64,000 bases of DNA from Hibiscus mutabilis (Eukaryota; Streptophyta; Magnoliopsida; Malvales; Malvaceae), in NCBI GenBank assembly GCA_019671005.1, contig CM033723.1, forward strand, positions 19,731,254 to 19,795,253, read 5' to 3'. Positions 30,666 through 42,406 of this stretch are shown one piece after another. The position numbers and the translations under genes are program-made. Each line of letters starts with the position of its first letter. Position 1 is the first letter of the stretch. Under the pieces are notes generated by a model that saw only the letters and a program-made list of their open reading frames with translations, did not search any database and was not told where the DNA came from.

Positions 30666-33557
30666 TTCGCAGCTGCTATGACTCTTTTTGGATATTCAAT
30701 TATACCAAAAACCCTCACACTAGTACTTGGAATATTAATATATTATTTTCACCTTCAATATCCAATTCATCAATATTATCAATCATAATTCGATAATGAA
30801 CATTTCATACCCAAAGTTTGAAATTCAATTTATTCTAGATAAATCATTACGCCATATCAATGTATCACATATGCTATTTAATTTTCACGCCATTTACAAT
30901 ATATATTTTCATTAATATTAAGGTTGACTTATTGCAAGTTTTCTCATATCATATATATATAAGACAGATGAGAATGCATTCATTCATTTCACATATATAT
31001 TATAAATAAGTAAAAATGCACTCATCTGGGCCTTGTATTAGGTTGCCTCACTAAGCGTTGATTTGTTCTTTTTCTTTCTTACTGTCATCTCGAACTCTCT
31101 TGTGATTCGAGTTCACCTTCAATCATCATGTAGATAAAATAAATCACTTGTTAGATTTTAATCTAACCTTTCCTTAAACATATGGCCTATTATAAAAATC
31201 ATTCGAACATAATAAAATTCCCCAAATATTTTTTTCTCTCTTCCTTATACTGTCCAAAACTCATTATGGCCCCCTATCGACCAATTTAAACTTCAAAAAA
31301 AAATTCCTTTGAGTTTATCAAACCAATATTCGAATACAAATTATTCCTAATTCCAATCCTGGCAGCTCGCGCTACCTTCAGTTAATCACTTCTACAGAAC
31401 ATAATACATATTGGATTTCGACTTTCTTTACACCGTTAAAAACTATATTCGATAACGAATCCAACGGTATAAGCCTCATAAATTACTAAAATTTACAAAA
31501 ATTATGAAAAATATCTATATTCACGTCATAGGTTGTCCAGTGTGGAAAATTGCTTTACAATTTTTCTGACCTTCTTTTGAATAAAGTTCATATCTTTTTA
31601 CACAAGACTCGAAATTAGCTTTCGTTTGTTGGAAATGAAACTAGACTGATAAATCTTTACAATGGTATAAAATTCACATCTAACTATTTTTGTAGAATTT
31701 ATGGTGGATTTTCAAATTCACTGCCACAGTTCAATTCTAATTCCTTTATTTCTTTTCTTCCTTGGATTTTACCAAATGTTCATTATGATCCTTAGTGACC
31801 ATTTTGAACCCCAAATAATTTATTCAAGCTTAAGTAATAATTACTCCATAATTCTTTCCTTTTAACATTAAACTTTAACTACTACTATAAATCTTGAAAT
31901 AATGACATCTTAGTCACTACTTTAACACTTAAGCTTAGAATCATACTTAATCAACATTAATCCAACACTTTTAACCTTCTTAAAAATTTTCCCCTTATTC
32001 CCAAGCTTTGGCTAAATTGGCTCTTCACCAATTCTTCATTGACATTTTAGTCCCTAATTATTCAAGGACTCTATTTTTGATCCAACTAAACTTAATTCTT
32101 AATAATCTCACCAAGTACATACTTAAAAACAAAACCTTAAAAATTTTCTTCCTGTTTTCCCCTATTGCCGAAATGGTCACTATAAATCCTAATTAAGGAT
32201 TCTTGAATTCAAATATCATTTTTTAGGCTTATACTTTATTCTTTCTTCCAAAAACATCCCTAAAGCATCATGCAACAATAATCCCCTTAAATCTTCACCT
32301 TGGCCGAAATGGTCCTTTTTAATGTACAACGTACATTTTGATCCTAAATCACCAAATCGAACTTATATAATCCAAATCTTACTAATTCTAGTGTTAGAAT
32401 AAGATTTCAAATAATTTCCTTATTTTTTTACTTAGACTGAATTGGTCACATAACATGGTGAAGGGAATTCAATCATTCTAGCATTTAAATTTTGCTCCAA
32501 CCATCATAATTTATTCATTTCCATCATTACTTAAAACTTGAATATAAACCCCTAAAATTTCCCTAATTGCCGATTTGATCATCTTGAAAATCAAATGGAA
32601 AATTTTCATTTCAACATTCCAATAAGGCTTCTAACATCAATATTTGCTTAATTACATCCTTAATTCTCAATCCCTAACTAAAGCCCCAAAAGTTAAGGTT
32701 AAGGTTTATTAACTAAATCATGAAATTAATCCAAAATCAAACTTGTTTTCAACTAGTTATCATCAACTTCACACAATTCTAGTTTCAAATTCATCAATTT
32801 CTTTCAAAATCCTAATTAATTCTCATCGCTACCAATCTTCTTCTTAATAATACTATGCTTAATTACTATCAAAATGAAGAGCTTGAAGCATAGAACAATT
32901 TATTCTAAAGTAACATACCTTGAATCAAGCTTAAAACCTTCCAAATTTGGCTTGAAAATTTGAAAAATCATTTTCTCCTCTCTTTGTTATAAGTCACGGT
33001 AGCTTAGGGGAAGAAGATGAACAAGTGTTGTTCATATTTTCATCTTTTATTTATTAATTTATCCAATTTGGCCACTTGTCCAAATTAAAATAAATTTAAA
33101 ATTTATTTTAATTCACTTTCCAAACTTGCCCTCCAATTACTTCATAATTTACTAACATATTATAATTATGCCATTCCATAAAGTTTGAACCAATATGGTT
33201 CCCTTCCAACCGGCCAAACCCTTTGAAAATCATAAAATTCTATTTTATGATTTTTATTCGATCCAATTATCCGATAATTACTCAATACGGTTTTCCATTA
33301 ATCGAACTATTAAATATAATCAGAAAATTCTATATTTTCTAAATTTCCCAAATAAATAATATTGTCATAATTACTTTTTTTCTCCCATATTTTATGAGTC
33401 GAACTTTGAAATTTTTGACTCGATCCAAAATACCGATAATTACCCGATAATCTTTATCAAATAATTTTTTTCCTTAAAATTCCTTCATCAGATATTCATA
33501 CGAATTATGCCCAATTATTCCGTATCATTTTTATAGAACAAAAATATAGTAATGTGC

Positions 33558-33610
33558 CACTTCCCAGTGGTTACCCATCATATTACTTTCCTGAGCTGAA
33601 CACGCTTAAC
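33558..33610 (-). promoter_or_regulatory. 5S rRNA-like module in solo LTR S
   Basis: On the minus strand: GTTAAGCGTGTTCAGCTCAG, a spacer, GATGGGTAACCACTGGGAAGTG. This follows plant 5S rRNA from the A box region (GTTAAGCGTGCTTGGGC) through GGATGGGTGACC to the GGGAAGT tail, over about 53 bases and with the same internal spacing. It lies about 390-440 bases inside the LTR start, in sense orientation. Only the promoter half of 5S is present. A Pol III-type control element is inference; the similarity is direct. Confidence 0.72.
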
Positions 33611-33999
33611 AATTTTGTTCGATCAAAATTCGATATCTTCAACTGCATTTTAATTTCTAAAACCTATATCAAAATTCTTATTTCGATCAAATTTATCTTC
33701 ATATTGAATAAAATTACCTTTTTGGTAATTTACACTTTAGTCCTTAAACTTTTACAAAAGTGTCATTTTGGTCACTAGGTCCTATTCTTTTCAAATTTGG
33801 ACCCAACTTTATATGAACCATCTTCAGCTTATCCTCTATTTTATGACACTTTCAAATAACTGAAAATAGCTTTAGAATTTTCTAATTGAGAGACCTTAAC
33901 TTTTACATTTTTATCATTTTAGTCACTAAGTTAGCCTTAAGCTAAAATCTTAATACTAAATGACCCTAAACTGACTTAGCAAATTTTCGGGATATTACA

Positions 34000-35117
34000 C
34001 ATGGTATGTTAGCGGGTCAAGGCTGAACATCAGTTTCCATCCGAGATGTTGCTACCACTGAAAATTCTGGAGCAGAAATGGATATAATCACCATAGATTT
34101 TGTAATAGGGTTACCGTTGACACCGGCTAAGAAGGATTCTGTGTGGGCGATTGTTCACCGGTTCACAAAGTGTGCACATTTCTTGCCAGTACATACAACG
34201 TATACCTTGGACAGGTTGGCAGATTTTTATATAGCGGAGATTATGCGCTTGCATGGTGTACCTAAATCAACCGTTTCAGATAGGGACCCGAGGTTTACGG
34301 CAAGGCTTTGGAGGAGTTTGCACCAAGCTTTGGGTTCGAGATTGAGTTTTAGTACCGCGTATCATCCCCAGTCGGATGGGCAGTCTGAGCGGGTTATTCA
34401 GGTTTTGGAAGATATGCTAAGATGTTGTGTTATTGAGGTTCAAGGAACTTGGGAGAAGATTTGCCTTTAGTTGAGTTTGCTTACAACAACAGTTATCAGG
34501 CGAGTATACAGATGGCACCTTATGAGGCGCTATATGGCCGGAGATGTCGCACGCCCTTATGTTGGGCTGAGGTGGGGGAAAAGCATGTTACCCTACCGGA
34601 TGTGTTGAAAGACACGGATGTGAAGGTCATGCTTGTGTGCTACCGATTGAAAGTGGCTGCGGATCAGCAGAAATCTTACGCGGATTTGAAGCGTAAAGAG
34701 GTTGAATATGCGGTGGGCGATCGCGTATTCTTGAAGGTGACACCGTGGAAAAAGGTAATGAGATTCGGACGTAAGGGTAAGCTTAGTCCGAGGTTCATTG
34801 GACCATATGAGGTTATTGAACGTGTGGGTCCTATGGCATATCGGTTTAGGTTGCCTCCCGAGCTGGAGAAAATTCACAATGTGTTCCATGTTTCGATGTT
34901 GAGGAGATATCGGTCAGATCCATCGCATATCATGCCGGTGGAGGATGTGGAGTTGAGATCGGACCAAACCTTTGATGAGGAACCAATAGAGATCCTCGAT
35001 ACCAGTAAGAAGGTTCTTTGTGGTAAGACGATAAAGCTCGTGAAAGTCTTATGGCGACACCGAGGTGTTAAGGAAGCTACTTGGGAAAGCAAGACGAATA
35101 TGAAGGAGCAATTTTGA
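34000..35117 (+). pseudogene. Element E: integrase core and chromodomain (after solo LTR S)
   Basis: It resumes in the zinc-binding region (MVC, a stop, RVKAEHQFP). Core: IDFVIGLPLTPAKKDSVW (first catalytic Asp), VPKSTVSDRDPRFTARLWRS (second), STAYHPQSDGQSERVIQVLE (Glu). All three catalytic residues are present. A one-base deletion near 34456 splits the frame; the second frame (34449-35117) has VEFAYNNSYQASIQMAPYEA, GRKGKLSPRFIGPYEVIERV, IHNVFHVSMLRRYRSDPSHI and the chromodomain KVLWRHRGVKEATWESKTN. It ends at MKEQF with a stop, about ten residues earlier than in C, D and F, owing to a short deletion before the polypurine tract. Confidence 0.92.
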
Positions 35118-35139
35118 GGTTTGTTAAGTGGAGGAGAGT
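35118..35139 (+). other. Element E polypurine tract
   Basis: GTTAAGTGGAGGAGAGT immediately precedes TGTAACACCCC at 35140. Same site and form as in the other family 1 copies, but it follows the pol stop within 20 bases. Confidence 0.8.
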
Positions 35140-36849
35140 TGTAACACCCCATTTTTGGGCTTAGCGGTTTTGAGGTTTGTTAGACGGTCCGATGGACTGG
35201 GTTAGAGATTCGAGTCAGATTGGGGACCGTATATTTTTCGGTAAGATCAAAATGTGGAAAAATAGCTAAAAATCATATTTTATTATATAATGATTTTAGG
35301 TGGAATCAATTTTAGAAAAAGGAATTTGGAAATGTGACATTTTGGATTAGTGACCAAAATGTGATATTTGAAAATTGTTTTTAAAGGTGACTAAAATGAA
35401 AAGGGTCAAATTCTTAGAATCTTTAAGGAGCTACTTTACCAAGATTTTTTTGATGATTTCTCCCATAATTTAAGATATTTTAACATGTGTTTTAAAGATC
35501 ATTAAAAAGGGATTTTAGTTAAAAAGTTAGTTAAGCTCATTAAAGAAAATTCAAGTAACTTTTCTCTCCACTCTCTCCTTTGCCAAACACTCAAGTTTTC
35601 TTCAAAATCCAGAGGTGAGGAGTCTTTTAACTTGTTTTTATGATTGATAATGATTTGATTAACATTGTTTTGCAAACTCTCATTTAAATCTTGTGTTTTC
35701 TTAGCTTTTGTCAAATCAATTGAGGGAGAAATCTCTCATTAGGGGAAGGTCCGTGATATCCTCTATTGTATGGTTCTTTACCGAAATTCCCTAGTATTTG
35801 ATCCTTTTTTTATAGTTTGGAAACTGATTTTTATGTTTTATCAATGTTTAATTGAGTTATTTTGAGAATATTGATGAGATATTATAATTTTCGAAGTGGA
35901 TCTGTTTTTCCAGTGTTTGAGTTGGATTTAATATATGTTTTGGTTGTACTTTGATGTTGATAAGTTGTTTTTATCAATAGAATCCCGAAACTCTTGAATC
36001 TCTAATTAGTTAGGTTGTTAGATTGGGATTTTTTGTGGTGATATTTGAGTTTAATCTTTGCTGGAAGTAAAAGGATGTTAGGAAAGGGTTTTTGGATGTT
36101 CCTTGATGTTAATTGAAGACTTGTATTGTTGTTTTATGGCTGGGTTAAGTTTTGGATACGTTTGATGGTGTTTTAGGTATGTTTCAAATGGTGTTGAGTG
36201 GGCATCTTCGGAGTTACGGGAGATTGCTATTTGGCAATGGTTTGAATGCATTTTAATGCATTTTCCTCTGGTTTTATGTGTTTAAAATAGGGGATAATCA
36301 AGGCGACGAAGCGTGACTTGTTTGGTGGCTTGCCAAGAGCTTGTTTCATGTTGGCAATAAAGGCGAAGCGTATCGGTGAGTGGAAACTGGATTTAAATGC
36401 TTTACAAAGGTTTGAAAGGGTTGTTGGGAGTTTAGGGTAAGCGTGCGACACTTACCTAAGCTCGGAAGTAAGTTTTCGTTATCTTGCTCTTGAATATCGG
36501 CTTGGATATGAGCATGTTGTTTGCATGTTTTAGTAAAAATATGGTATGATTTACATACTGGTAATGCATGATTTTGAGTACATATGCAGGGGATGGAAGT
36601 ATATATTAAATGCTATTGAGCATTGGTTTTCATCCCGGTTGGGAATGGTGTTTATTGCATTGGCAATGAGATTTGCATATGTGTTGTTTATGAGATACAT
36701 TGTAAAACGGTAAGTAAATGGTTTTGTAAATGATATATTGGCTATGTGACATGGTGAAAACAATCAGATATAGTTGGCATCCCATAGGATTAAAAGTGCA
36801 CTATAAAATATGAACAAAATCGATCGTGGCCATGGGTCCTTGAGGTATG

Positions 36850-37012
36850 ACAGTTTAACTAGGACACTCGGACTGTTGGGACATTATTTAGGGCATGCGT
36901 TTAACTAGGCAACCCAAATTGATGGTGATCTTGCGGTAACTAAGCGAGGGTGTCAAATCTTGCGGTTTAACTAGGCAAGGTTTGGGATATCATGCAGTTT
37001 AACTAGGCATGG
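36850..37012. repeat. Minisatellite, core GCGGTTTAACTAGGCA, in E 3' LTR
   Basis: About five copies, two of them damaged (GCGTTTAACTAGGCA, GCGGTAACTAAGCG), against seven in the 5' LTR of the same element. Confidence 0.82.
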
Positions 37013-37044
37013 TAAGAGAGATCCATGTATCCAATATGTGTAAA

Positions 37045-37084
37045 GGATAGAGGTAGTCTATTCGGGATAGAGGTAGTCTATTCG
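37045..37084. repeat. 20-bp perfect tandem duplication in E 3' LTR
   Basis: GGATAGAGGTAGTCTATTCG occurs twice in tandem here and once at the matching place in the 5' LTR (near 23933), so it arose after insertion. Confidence 0.9.
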
Positions 37085-37939
37085 GGTCACTATAATTGCC
37101 AATATATGAAAAAGATCATGTGTTGATTCTTGTATTAAATGCTTTGGGATTTAAGCATGGTTTGATTAAAATGCTTTGGGATTTAAGCATGAGATGTTGT
37201 TGATGTTATGATTATCATTATTTTTTGATTCTGTAGAATCATGAAGAAGTGCTTTGTAAGTAAGCATGTTTTGGGAAAATCAAGCATATGTTTTTAAAAG
37301 AATGTAGATGCATCATTGTTATGAGCATCCTCACTAAGCTTGTGTGCTTACGCTCTCTTTTTCCTAATGATGCAGAGCATTAAAGTTCGGGGCAGCAAAG
37401 GCAAGGTTTGCAAGGATCCAAGAGATAAACAACTTTGAGTATGAACTCGGTTTCTATTTCTAGTTAATAAGGCAATGTGTTCGCCAAGGTTTTTGGGGGT
37501 TGTAATCCTACTTTCTTATGGATTCTGAATATGTTTTCTATGATGGGTTTTGAGGATGGTTGTTGTTGTTAAGCTTGATGTCAATATTTGATATTAGTTG
37601 TGGTTGAATGATGTCTTAGGTATGCATCTATAGCCCACTTGATGATTGCCTTGTTGTGATGGTTTGAGCAAGTTTAATATGCTATGAGGAGGGTGTTGTT
37701 ATGTTGCCTATGCTATGAATGGTTTAGTTGTGCATTTTGAGACGTTTGGCAAAGTGTTTTAGGCAGCATGCCTTTGGAATATCTTTGAATGGGTGGAAGC
37801 CTTTTTGGGTTGCTGAGCTTATGATGTTTAGGTTGCTTTTGCATCTAGGTATAGTTGTATGAAAATTTATGGCTTAATGAGGTGGGTTATTTCTGAGATA
37901 AGCTTGTTAAACCAGCCATTTGTGACCATTCAGGTCCAG

Positions 37940-38255
37940 GTGTATCAATACGCGTGTTCATGTATCAGTACGGGAAGCCATTTTAGGCTTGTGGTACCGG
38001 TACGTGAGTTAGGCGTTGCGATACGAGAGTGCATAATTGGGGTAGCGTACCAATACACGGGTTCGCATATCGGTACAGGTCGGCTGAGTTTGGCTTGGGG
38101 GATCGGTACACGGGTTTGAGGATCGTTACGGGCCTTCAATTTTGGTAAGGCGTATCGGTACGCAAGGTCGTACCGGTACGAGATATGGCTACTGGAATTT
38201 TTGGAAATTCGAATGTAAAGGGCGTACCGATACTCGAATAGGAGTACCTATACCC
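37940..38255. repeat. GTAC-motif cluster in E 3' LTR
   Basis: Repeated GGTACCGGTACG, CGTATCGGTACG and CGTACCGATAC motifs, better preserved than in the 5' LTR copy. Confidence 0.8.
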
Positions 38256-38678
38256 ATGGCTGTTAAGTTAGTTAATGGCTTATGTAAAGTTCTGTTTTCT
38301 TTCGTTTTAGTCCCTAAATCTTGTTTTGTCAATTATTTATGCATGATGATCATTTGAGGTTGATATTTGGCATATAAGCATGAAATGAACCTAATTTAAT
38401 GTTGGTAACTTAAAAGTGGAAAAACCCTTTTAATTTGATGAATTTACGTTTCGGTCCCTAAGTTGTATAGTGGCCAATTGGATATCGTTATGATGCCCGA
38501 TTGAGATGAGTGATCACCTTTGAACAGTGTGATCATGTAGGATAACGTTAATGCATCTAGATCAGATAAAAGAAAAAAATGAGTGAGTTTTAGGTTTAAT
38601 CATCCTGGTTTACTTCGGCAAACCTAATGTAGCTTGCTCGGTTCGGTCTTACGACTAGGCTGGGTCGAGGGGGTTACA

Positions 38679-38821
38679 CATAGAGTTGGTAAAGGTGTTG
38701 TAGCGGCATTGTGGTGTTGAAAAAGCTACTTAGGAAAGCAAGGAGGACAATTCGAAGCAGTTTCCTCATATTTTTCCACCAGGTAAATTTAAAGGATGAA
38801 ATTTCTTAAGAGGTGGAGAGT
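38679..38821 (+). pseudogene. Element G: end of integrase chromodomain and polypurine tract
   Basis: Directly after E's LTR the plus strand reads IELVKVL, a stop, RHCGVEKAT, a stop, ESKEDNSKQFPHIFPPGKFKG, then a stop: the last 45 or so residues of a family 1 pol with its native ending. The purine tract TCTTAAGAGGTGGAGAG follows. The rest of G's pol should lie left of E but is not in the window, lost with the 5' end of E. Confidence 0.85.
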
Positions 38822-39505
38822 TTTAATGCCCTAAACTTGGGCTTAGATGTGTACCGGATCGGGTAAGTGATTCGAAATAATTTGTTTAGGCAATTCGAAT
38901 AGTTTTGGGAATTAAATCTTATAAAATTGATTTTTGGTAAAAATAAATTATGGAGAAATGCTAGAAATTACTTAATTAATATTTTAAGTAATTTGGTAAA
39001 ACCAATTTGAAGTAATTAAATCTGATTGTGGGACATTTTGGTCTAGTGACTAAAATGAAAAGATTTCAAAACTGTTTTGGTGACTAAATCGTAAAAGGGT
39101 CAAAACTTAGAATCTTTATGGAGCTATTTGACCAATATTTTTCATCAGATTTCTCTCTTAATTTAGGCTATTTTTAAGGTGTTTTTAAATGGTTTTATAA
39201 TTAAATAAATGAGGATTTATTAAAATGATTTTTAATTTGTAAAATCACTTTTTTACGTAACTACTTTTCATCCAACCTTTTTCTCTCAACTTTCTCAGGA
39301 AACAATCTCCATTGTTTCCCTTTTAGTTTTCTAATTGATTTCTTCAATTTTTATTGCAAAATCTCATTGGATTTTCATTAAGCTTTTCCAATTAAGGGAG
39401 AAATCAACAATTGGAGGTGATTTTCATTTTTCTCCTCTAACTAAAGGTTCTTTATTGAAATTCCCAAGTACTTGATCCATTGTTATTGATTCATGATAAG
39501 GAATT
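38822..39505 (+). repeat. Element G 3' LTR, first ~680 bp
   Basis: It starts TTTAATGCCCTAAACTTGGG (TGTAACGCCC with changes) after G's polypurine tract and follows the family 1 LTR start (GGTCAAAACTTAGAATCTTTA, GGTTCTTTATTGAAATTCCC). At about 39505 it switches to the opposite strand of the same LTR type (element F), giving an inverted LTR pair around about 700 bp. Confidence 0.8.
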
Positions 39506-40948
39506 ATGATTTTCATGCATTTACAGTAAGTAAATCATGTTTACGACCAAAACATGAATCACACATGCTCATATCCGAACCGATATTATAGAGCAAAGGA
39601 GGAAACTTACTTCCAAGCTTAGGTAAGTGTTTCAAACTTAACCTAAACTTCCAAAACCACTTTCAAACCTTTGAAAGACTTTTAAGACCGTTTCCACTCA
39701 CCGATTTCACTTTGCCTTGCTTGCTACCGCGAAACAAGCTCCCAACAAGCCACAACCACCTCAAGATGCTACGTCTTATCCTCTGTTTTGTCCACACAAA
39801 ACCAGAGGAAACATGCATTAAAATGCGACCAACTCTCTGTTTCAAACCAAAACCCCGCAGCTCTCAAGATGCCCACTCAAAACTCATCCAAAATTTACCG
39901 AAATCAACCTCAAACACTTGTCAATCTTAACCCATCCATAATATACGATTCAATACGTCAAGCTACATCAAATAACATCTAAAAACCCTTTTACAACATC
40001 CTTTTACTTCCAGCAAAGATTAATCCTCCAAAAACAACCAAAATCCTTTAACTACAACCTAAACAATTAGAGATTCAATCAATTTCGGGATTTCTTTATT
40101 AAAAACAACTTATCCACATTATAATACATCCATAATAATATTGAAATCAATCTTTAACACTGGAAAAATAGATCCACTTCGAAAATCACAAGATTCCATC
40201 AATTAACCCTCCATTAAGCAAAATTCCATAATTAATCAATTAAAATCCATTAGAAAGCAATATAAAGAGTCAAGAACTTGGGAATTCAGTAAAGAACCTT
40301 TCATTAGAGGAGAATAACGAAACTTACGTCTAATGAGTGAGTTTCCCCTTAATTGGATGTTTTCCTCTTGAAAAACAATGAAATTCAATAAGATTTTTTA
40401 GAAAATAAGTTAAAGAATCATTTAAAAAATCAAAGGATAAAGAAACAAGGTCATTACCTTGAATCTCTGATAGCAAAAAGAGTGTTTGGCTGAGAGTATT
40501 TTGAGAGAAAATATGAGAGAAAGAAAGTTACGTAAAATTGTGATTTGGAAAAATAACTACCTTTTTAACTAAATCCTTATTAATTCCTTTAATTAAAACT
40601 CTTTTAAAAAATAATCCTAATTAAGAGAAAACTCAGATTAGACCAAATGGTAAAATAGCTCCTTAAAGATTCAATGTTTTGACTCTTTACAAAACAGTCA
40701 CATTTTAAAAATAGTTTTCAAAATTTGCATTTTGGTCATTAGTCAAAATGTCACTCTTCCAAAGCTTATTTTCCAAAATTGCTTTCACCAATATATTTAA
40801 TATATTAAAATAGGATTTTTAAACATTTTCCCATATTTTTATCTTTCATAAAAATATGTACTCCCAAATTCGACTCGAATCTCTAACTCAGTCCACCGGA
40901 CTGTCTAACTAGCCTTAAAACTGCTAGGCCCGAAACCGAGGCGTTACA
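39506..40948 (-). repeat. Element F 3' LTR, distal part missing (1,443 bp left)
   Basis: Inner edge GGCGTTACA at 40948 next to the polypurine tract. Nearly the same sequence as F's 5' LTR from about 47955 to 48895 (GCATTTACAGTAAGTAAATC through TCATTACCTTG), then about 490 bp more that the 5' LTR lost to the H insertion. Truncated at 39505. Confidence 0.87.
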
Positions 40949-40972
40949 ACTCTCCCCTCTTAAGAAATATCG
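40949..40972 (-). other. Element F polypurine tract
   Basis: The minus strand reads ATTTCTTAAGAGGGGAGAGT next to TGTAACGCC. Same site as in C, D, E, G and K. Confidence 0.75.
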
Positions 40973-42373
40973 TCCACAAAATTTACCTGGAGGAAAAAGA
41001 TGTGGAAATTGCTCCAATTTATCCGCCTTACTTTCCCAAGTGGCTTCCTCGACACCTCGATGTCTCCATAAGACTTTGACCAATTCTATCGTCTTACCAC
41101 GTAGAACCTTGTTGCTGGAATCAAGGATTTCCATCGGCTCCTCATCAACAGATAAATCCGATCTCAAGTCAATATGCTCCACTGGCATAACATGCGAAGG
41201 ATCCGACTAATACCTCCGTAGCATAGATACATAGAACACATCATGTATTTTCTCATGCTCGGGAGGCAACCTAAACTGATAAGCCACAGGACTAACACGC
41301 TCCACGATCTCATACGGTCCAATAAACCTTGGACTAAACTTACCCTTACGTCTGAATCACATCACTTTCTTCTACGATGACACTTTCAAGAACACACGAT
41401 CGCCCACCGCGTATTCAATTTCCCTACGCTTCATGTCCGCGTAAGATTTCTGCCAATCCGCAGCCGCCTTCAAGCGTTCACACACAAGCTTAACTTTCTC
41501 ATTCGTGTCTTTCAACACATGTGGCAAGGAAACATGTTTTTCCTCTACCTCGGCCCAACACAAGGGCGTATGACACCTCCGGCCATACAACGCCTCATAT
41601 GGTGCCATTTGAATACTCGTTTGATAGCTATTATTATAAGCAAATTTGACCAATGGTAAATTCTTCTCCCAGGTTCCTTGGAACTCAATAATATAGCATC
41701 TCAGCATATCCTCCAAGGCCTGGATAACACGCTCAGACTGCCTATCCGTCTGAGGATGATACGCTGTACGAAAACTCAACCTCGAACCCAAAGCCTGATG
41801 TAAACATCTCCAAAACCTTGCTGTGAATCTCGAATCTTATCTGAAACAATAGACTTTCGTACCCCATGCAAATGCACAATCTCAACTATATACAAATTCG
41901 CTAGCTTGTCCAAGGTGTACGTCGCATGCACTGGTAGAAAATGCGCACACTTTGTAAACCGATCAACAATCACCCAAATGGAATCCTTTTTAGCCGGTGT
42001 CAACGGAAACCCTATAACGAAGTCCATGGTGATTCTCTCCTATTTCCAATCAAAAATTTTCAGTGGTTGCAACAACCCAGATGGAAATTTAATTTTTAGC
42101 CTTGACCCGCTGACACACCATACACTTGGAAACAAACTCAGCCACATCCTTTTTCAACCCAACCCAGTAGTACCCTTCCTTCAAATCACGATACATCTTG
42201 GTACTAACTAGATCAATAGCAAAAGGAATAGAATGTGCTTCCGACAAAATAGTGTGTCTAAGCTCCGAAACTTCCGGCACCATTATTCGGCCCTTAAAGC
42301 ACAAAACACCATCATCATCAAAATAGAAATCCATCGGATTACCATATGCTATGTCCTTAACATGAGGAACCAA
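40973..42373 (-). pseudogene. Element F: integrase with chromodomain
   Basis: Reading down: DFYFDDDGVLCFKGRIMVPE, STKMYRDLKEGYYWVGLKKD and SKCMVCQRVKA (zinc region; the first His is replaced in IDLVST), MDFVIGFPLTPAKKDS (first catalytic Asp), VRKSIVSDK, then a frameshift that spoils the second-Asp block, SFRTAYHPQTDRQSERVIQA (Glu), FAYNNSYQTSIQMAPYEALY, and the chromodomain LVKVLWRHRGVEEATWESKAD, ending LFPPGKF. Several stops lie between 41210 and 41370. The terminal frame runs through the polypurine tract into the LTR because the usual stop is lost. Confidence 0.9.
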
Positions 42374-42406
42374 AGAATCATCAAACGGTTGCTTAGCCTT
42401 AATAAT

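Larger units (their letters stand above)
29220..33999 (-). mobile_element. Solo LTR S (family 2, 4,780 bp) with CATGG target duplication
   Basis: Left edge TGTAACACCC at 29220, right edge GGGATATTACA at 33999, flanked by CATGG on both sides (29215-29219 and 34000-34004). No internal coding region, PBS or polypurine tract lies between, and the host integrase frame continues exactly across. This is a solo LTR left by recombination between the two LTRs of a full element. Sense is minus by similarity to H (TGTAATATCC start, 5S-like module near the start). Contains two minisatellites and a 5S-like module. The middle part (31000-33500) is AT-rich with no recognisable feature. Confidence 0.93.
23036..38678 (+). 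mobile_element. Element E: best preserved Ty3/gypsy chromovirus, family 1, split by solo LTR S
   Basis: Plus-strand order: partial 5' LTR (23036-25546), PBS, gag, PR, RT, RH, INT with chromodomain, polypurine tract, full 3' LTR (35140-38678). The 4,780-bp solo LTR S sits in the integrase (29220-33999). Without S the element is about 10.9 kb, with more lost from the 5' LTR. gag and pol stay nearly in one frame but carry some 18 stop codons, almost all explainable by single C-to-T or G-to-A changes. Right of E the sequence resumes inside the chromodomain of element G, so E inserted into G. Confidence 0.9.
35140..38678 (+). repeat. Element E 3' LTR (3,539 bp, complete)
   Basis: The only complete family 1 LTR in sense on the plus strand: TGTAACACCCC at 35140 to GGGGGTTACA at 38678. 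The first ~1,060 bp have no partner in the truncated 5' LTR. It holds the minisatellite at 36850-37012, a 20-bp tandem duplication at 37045-37084, a doubled AAAATGCTTTGGGATTTAAG block near 37137-37195, and the GTAC cluster at 37940-38255. No gene is seen. Confidence 0.92.
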
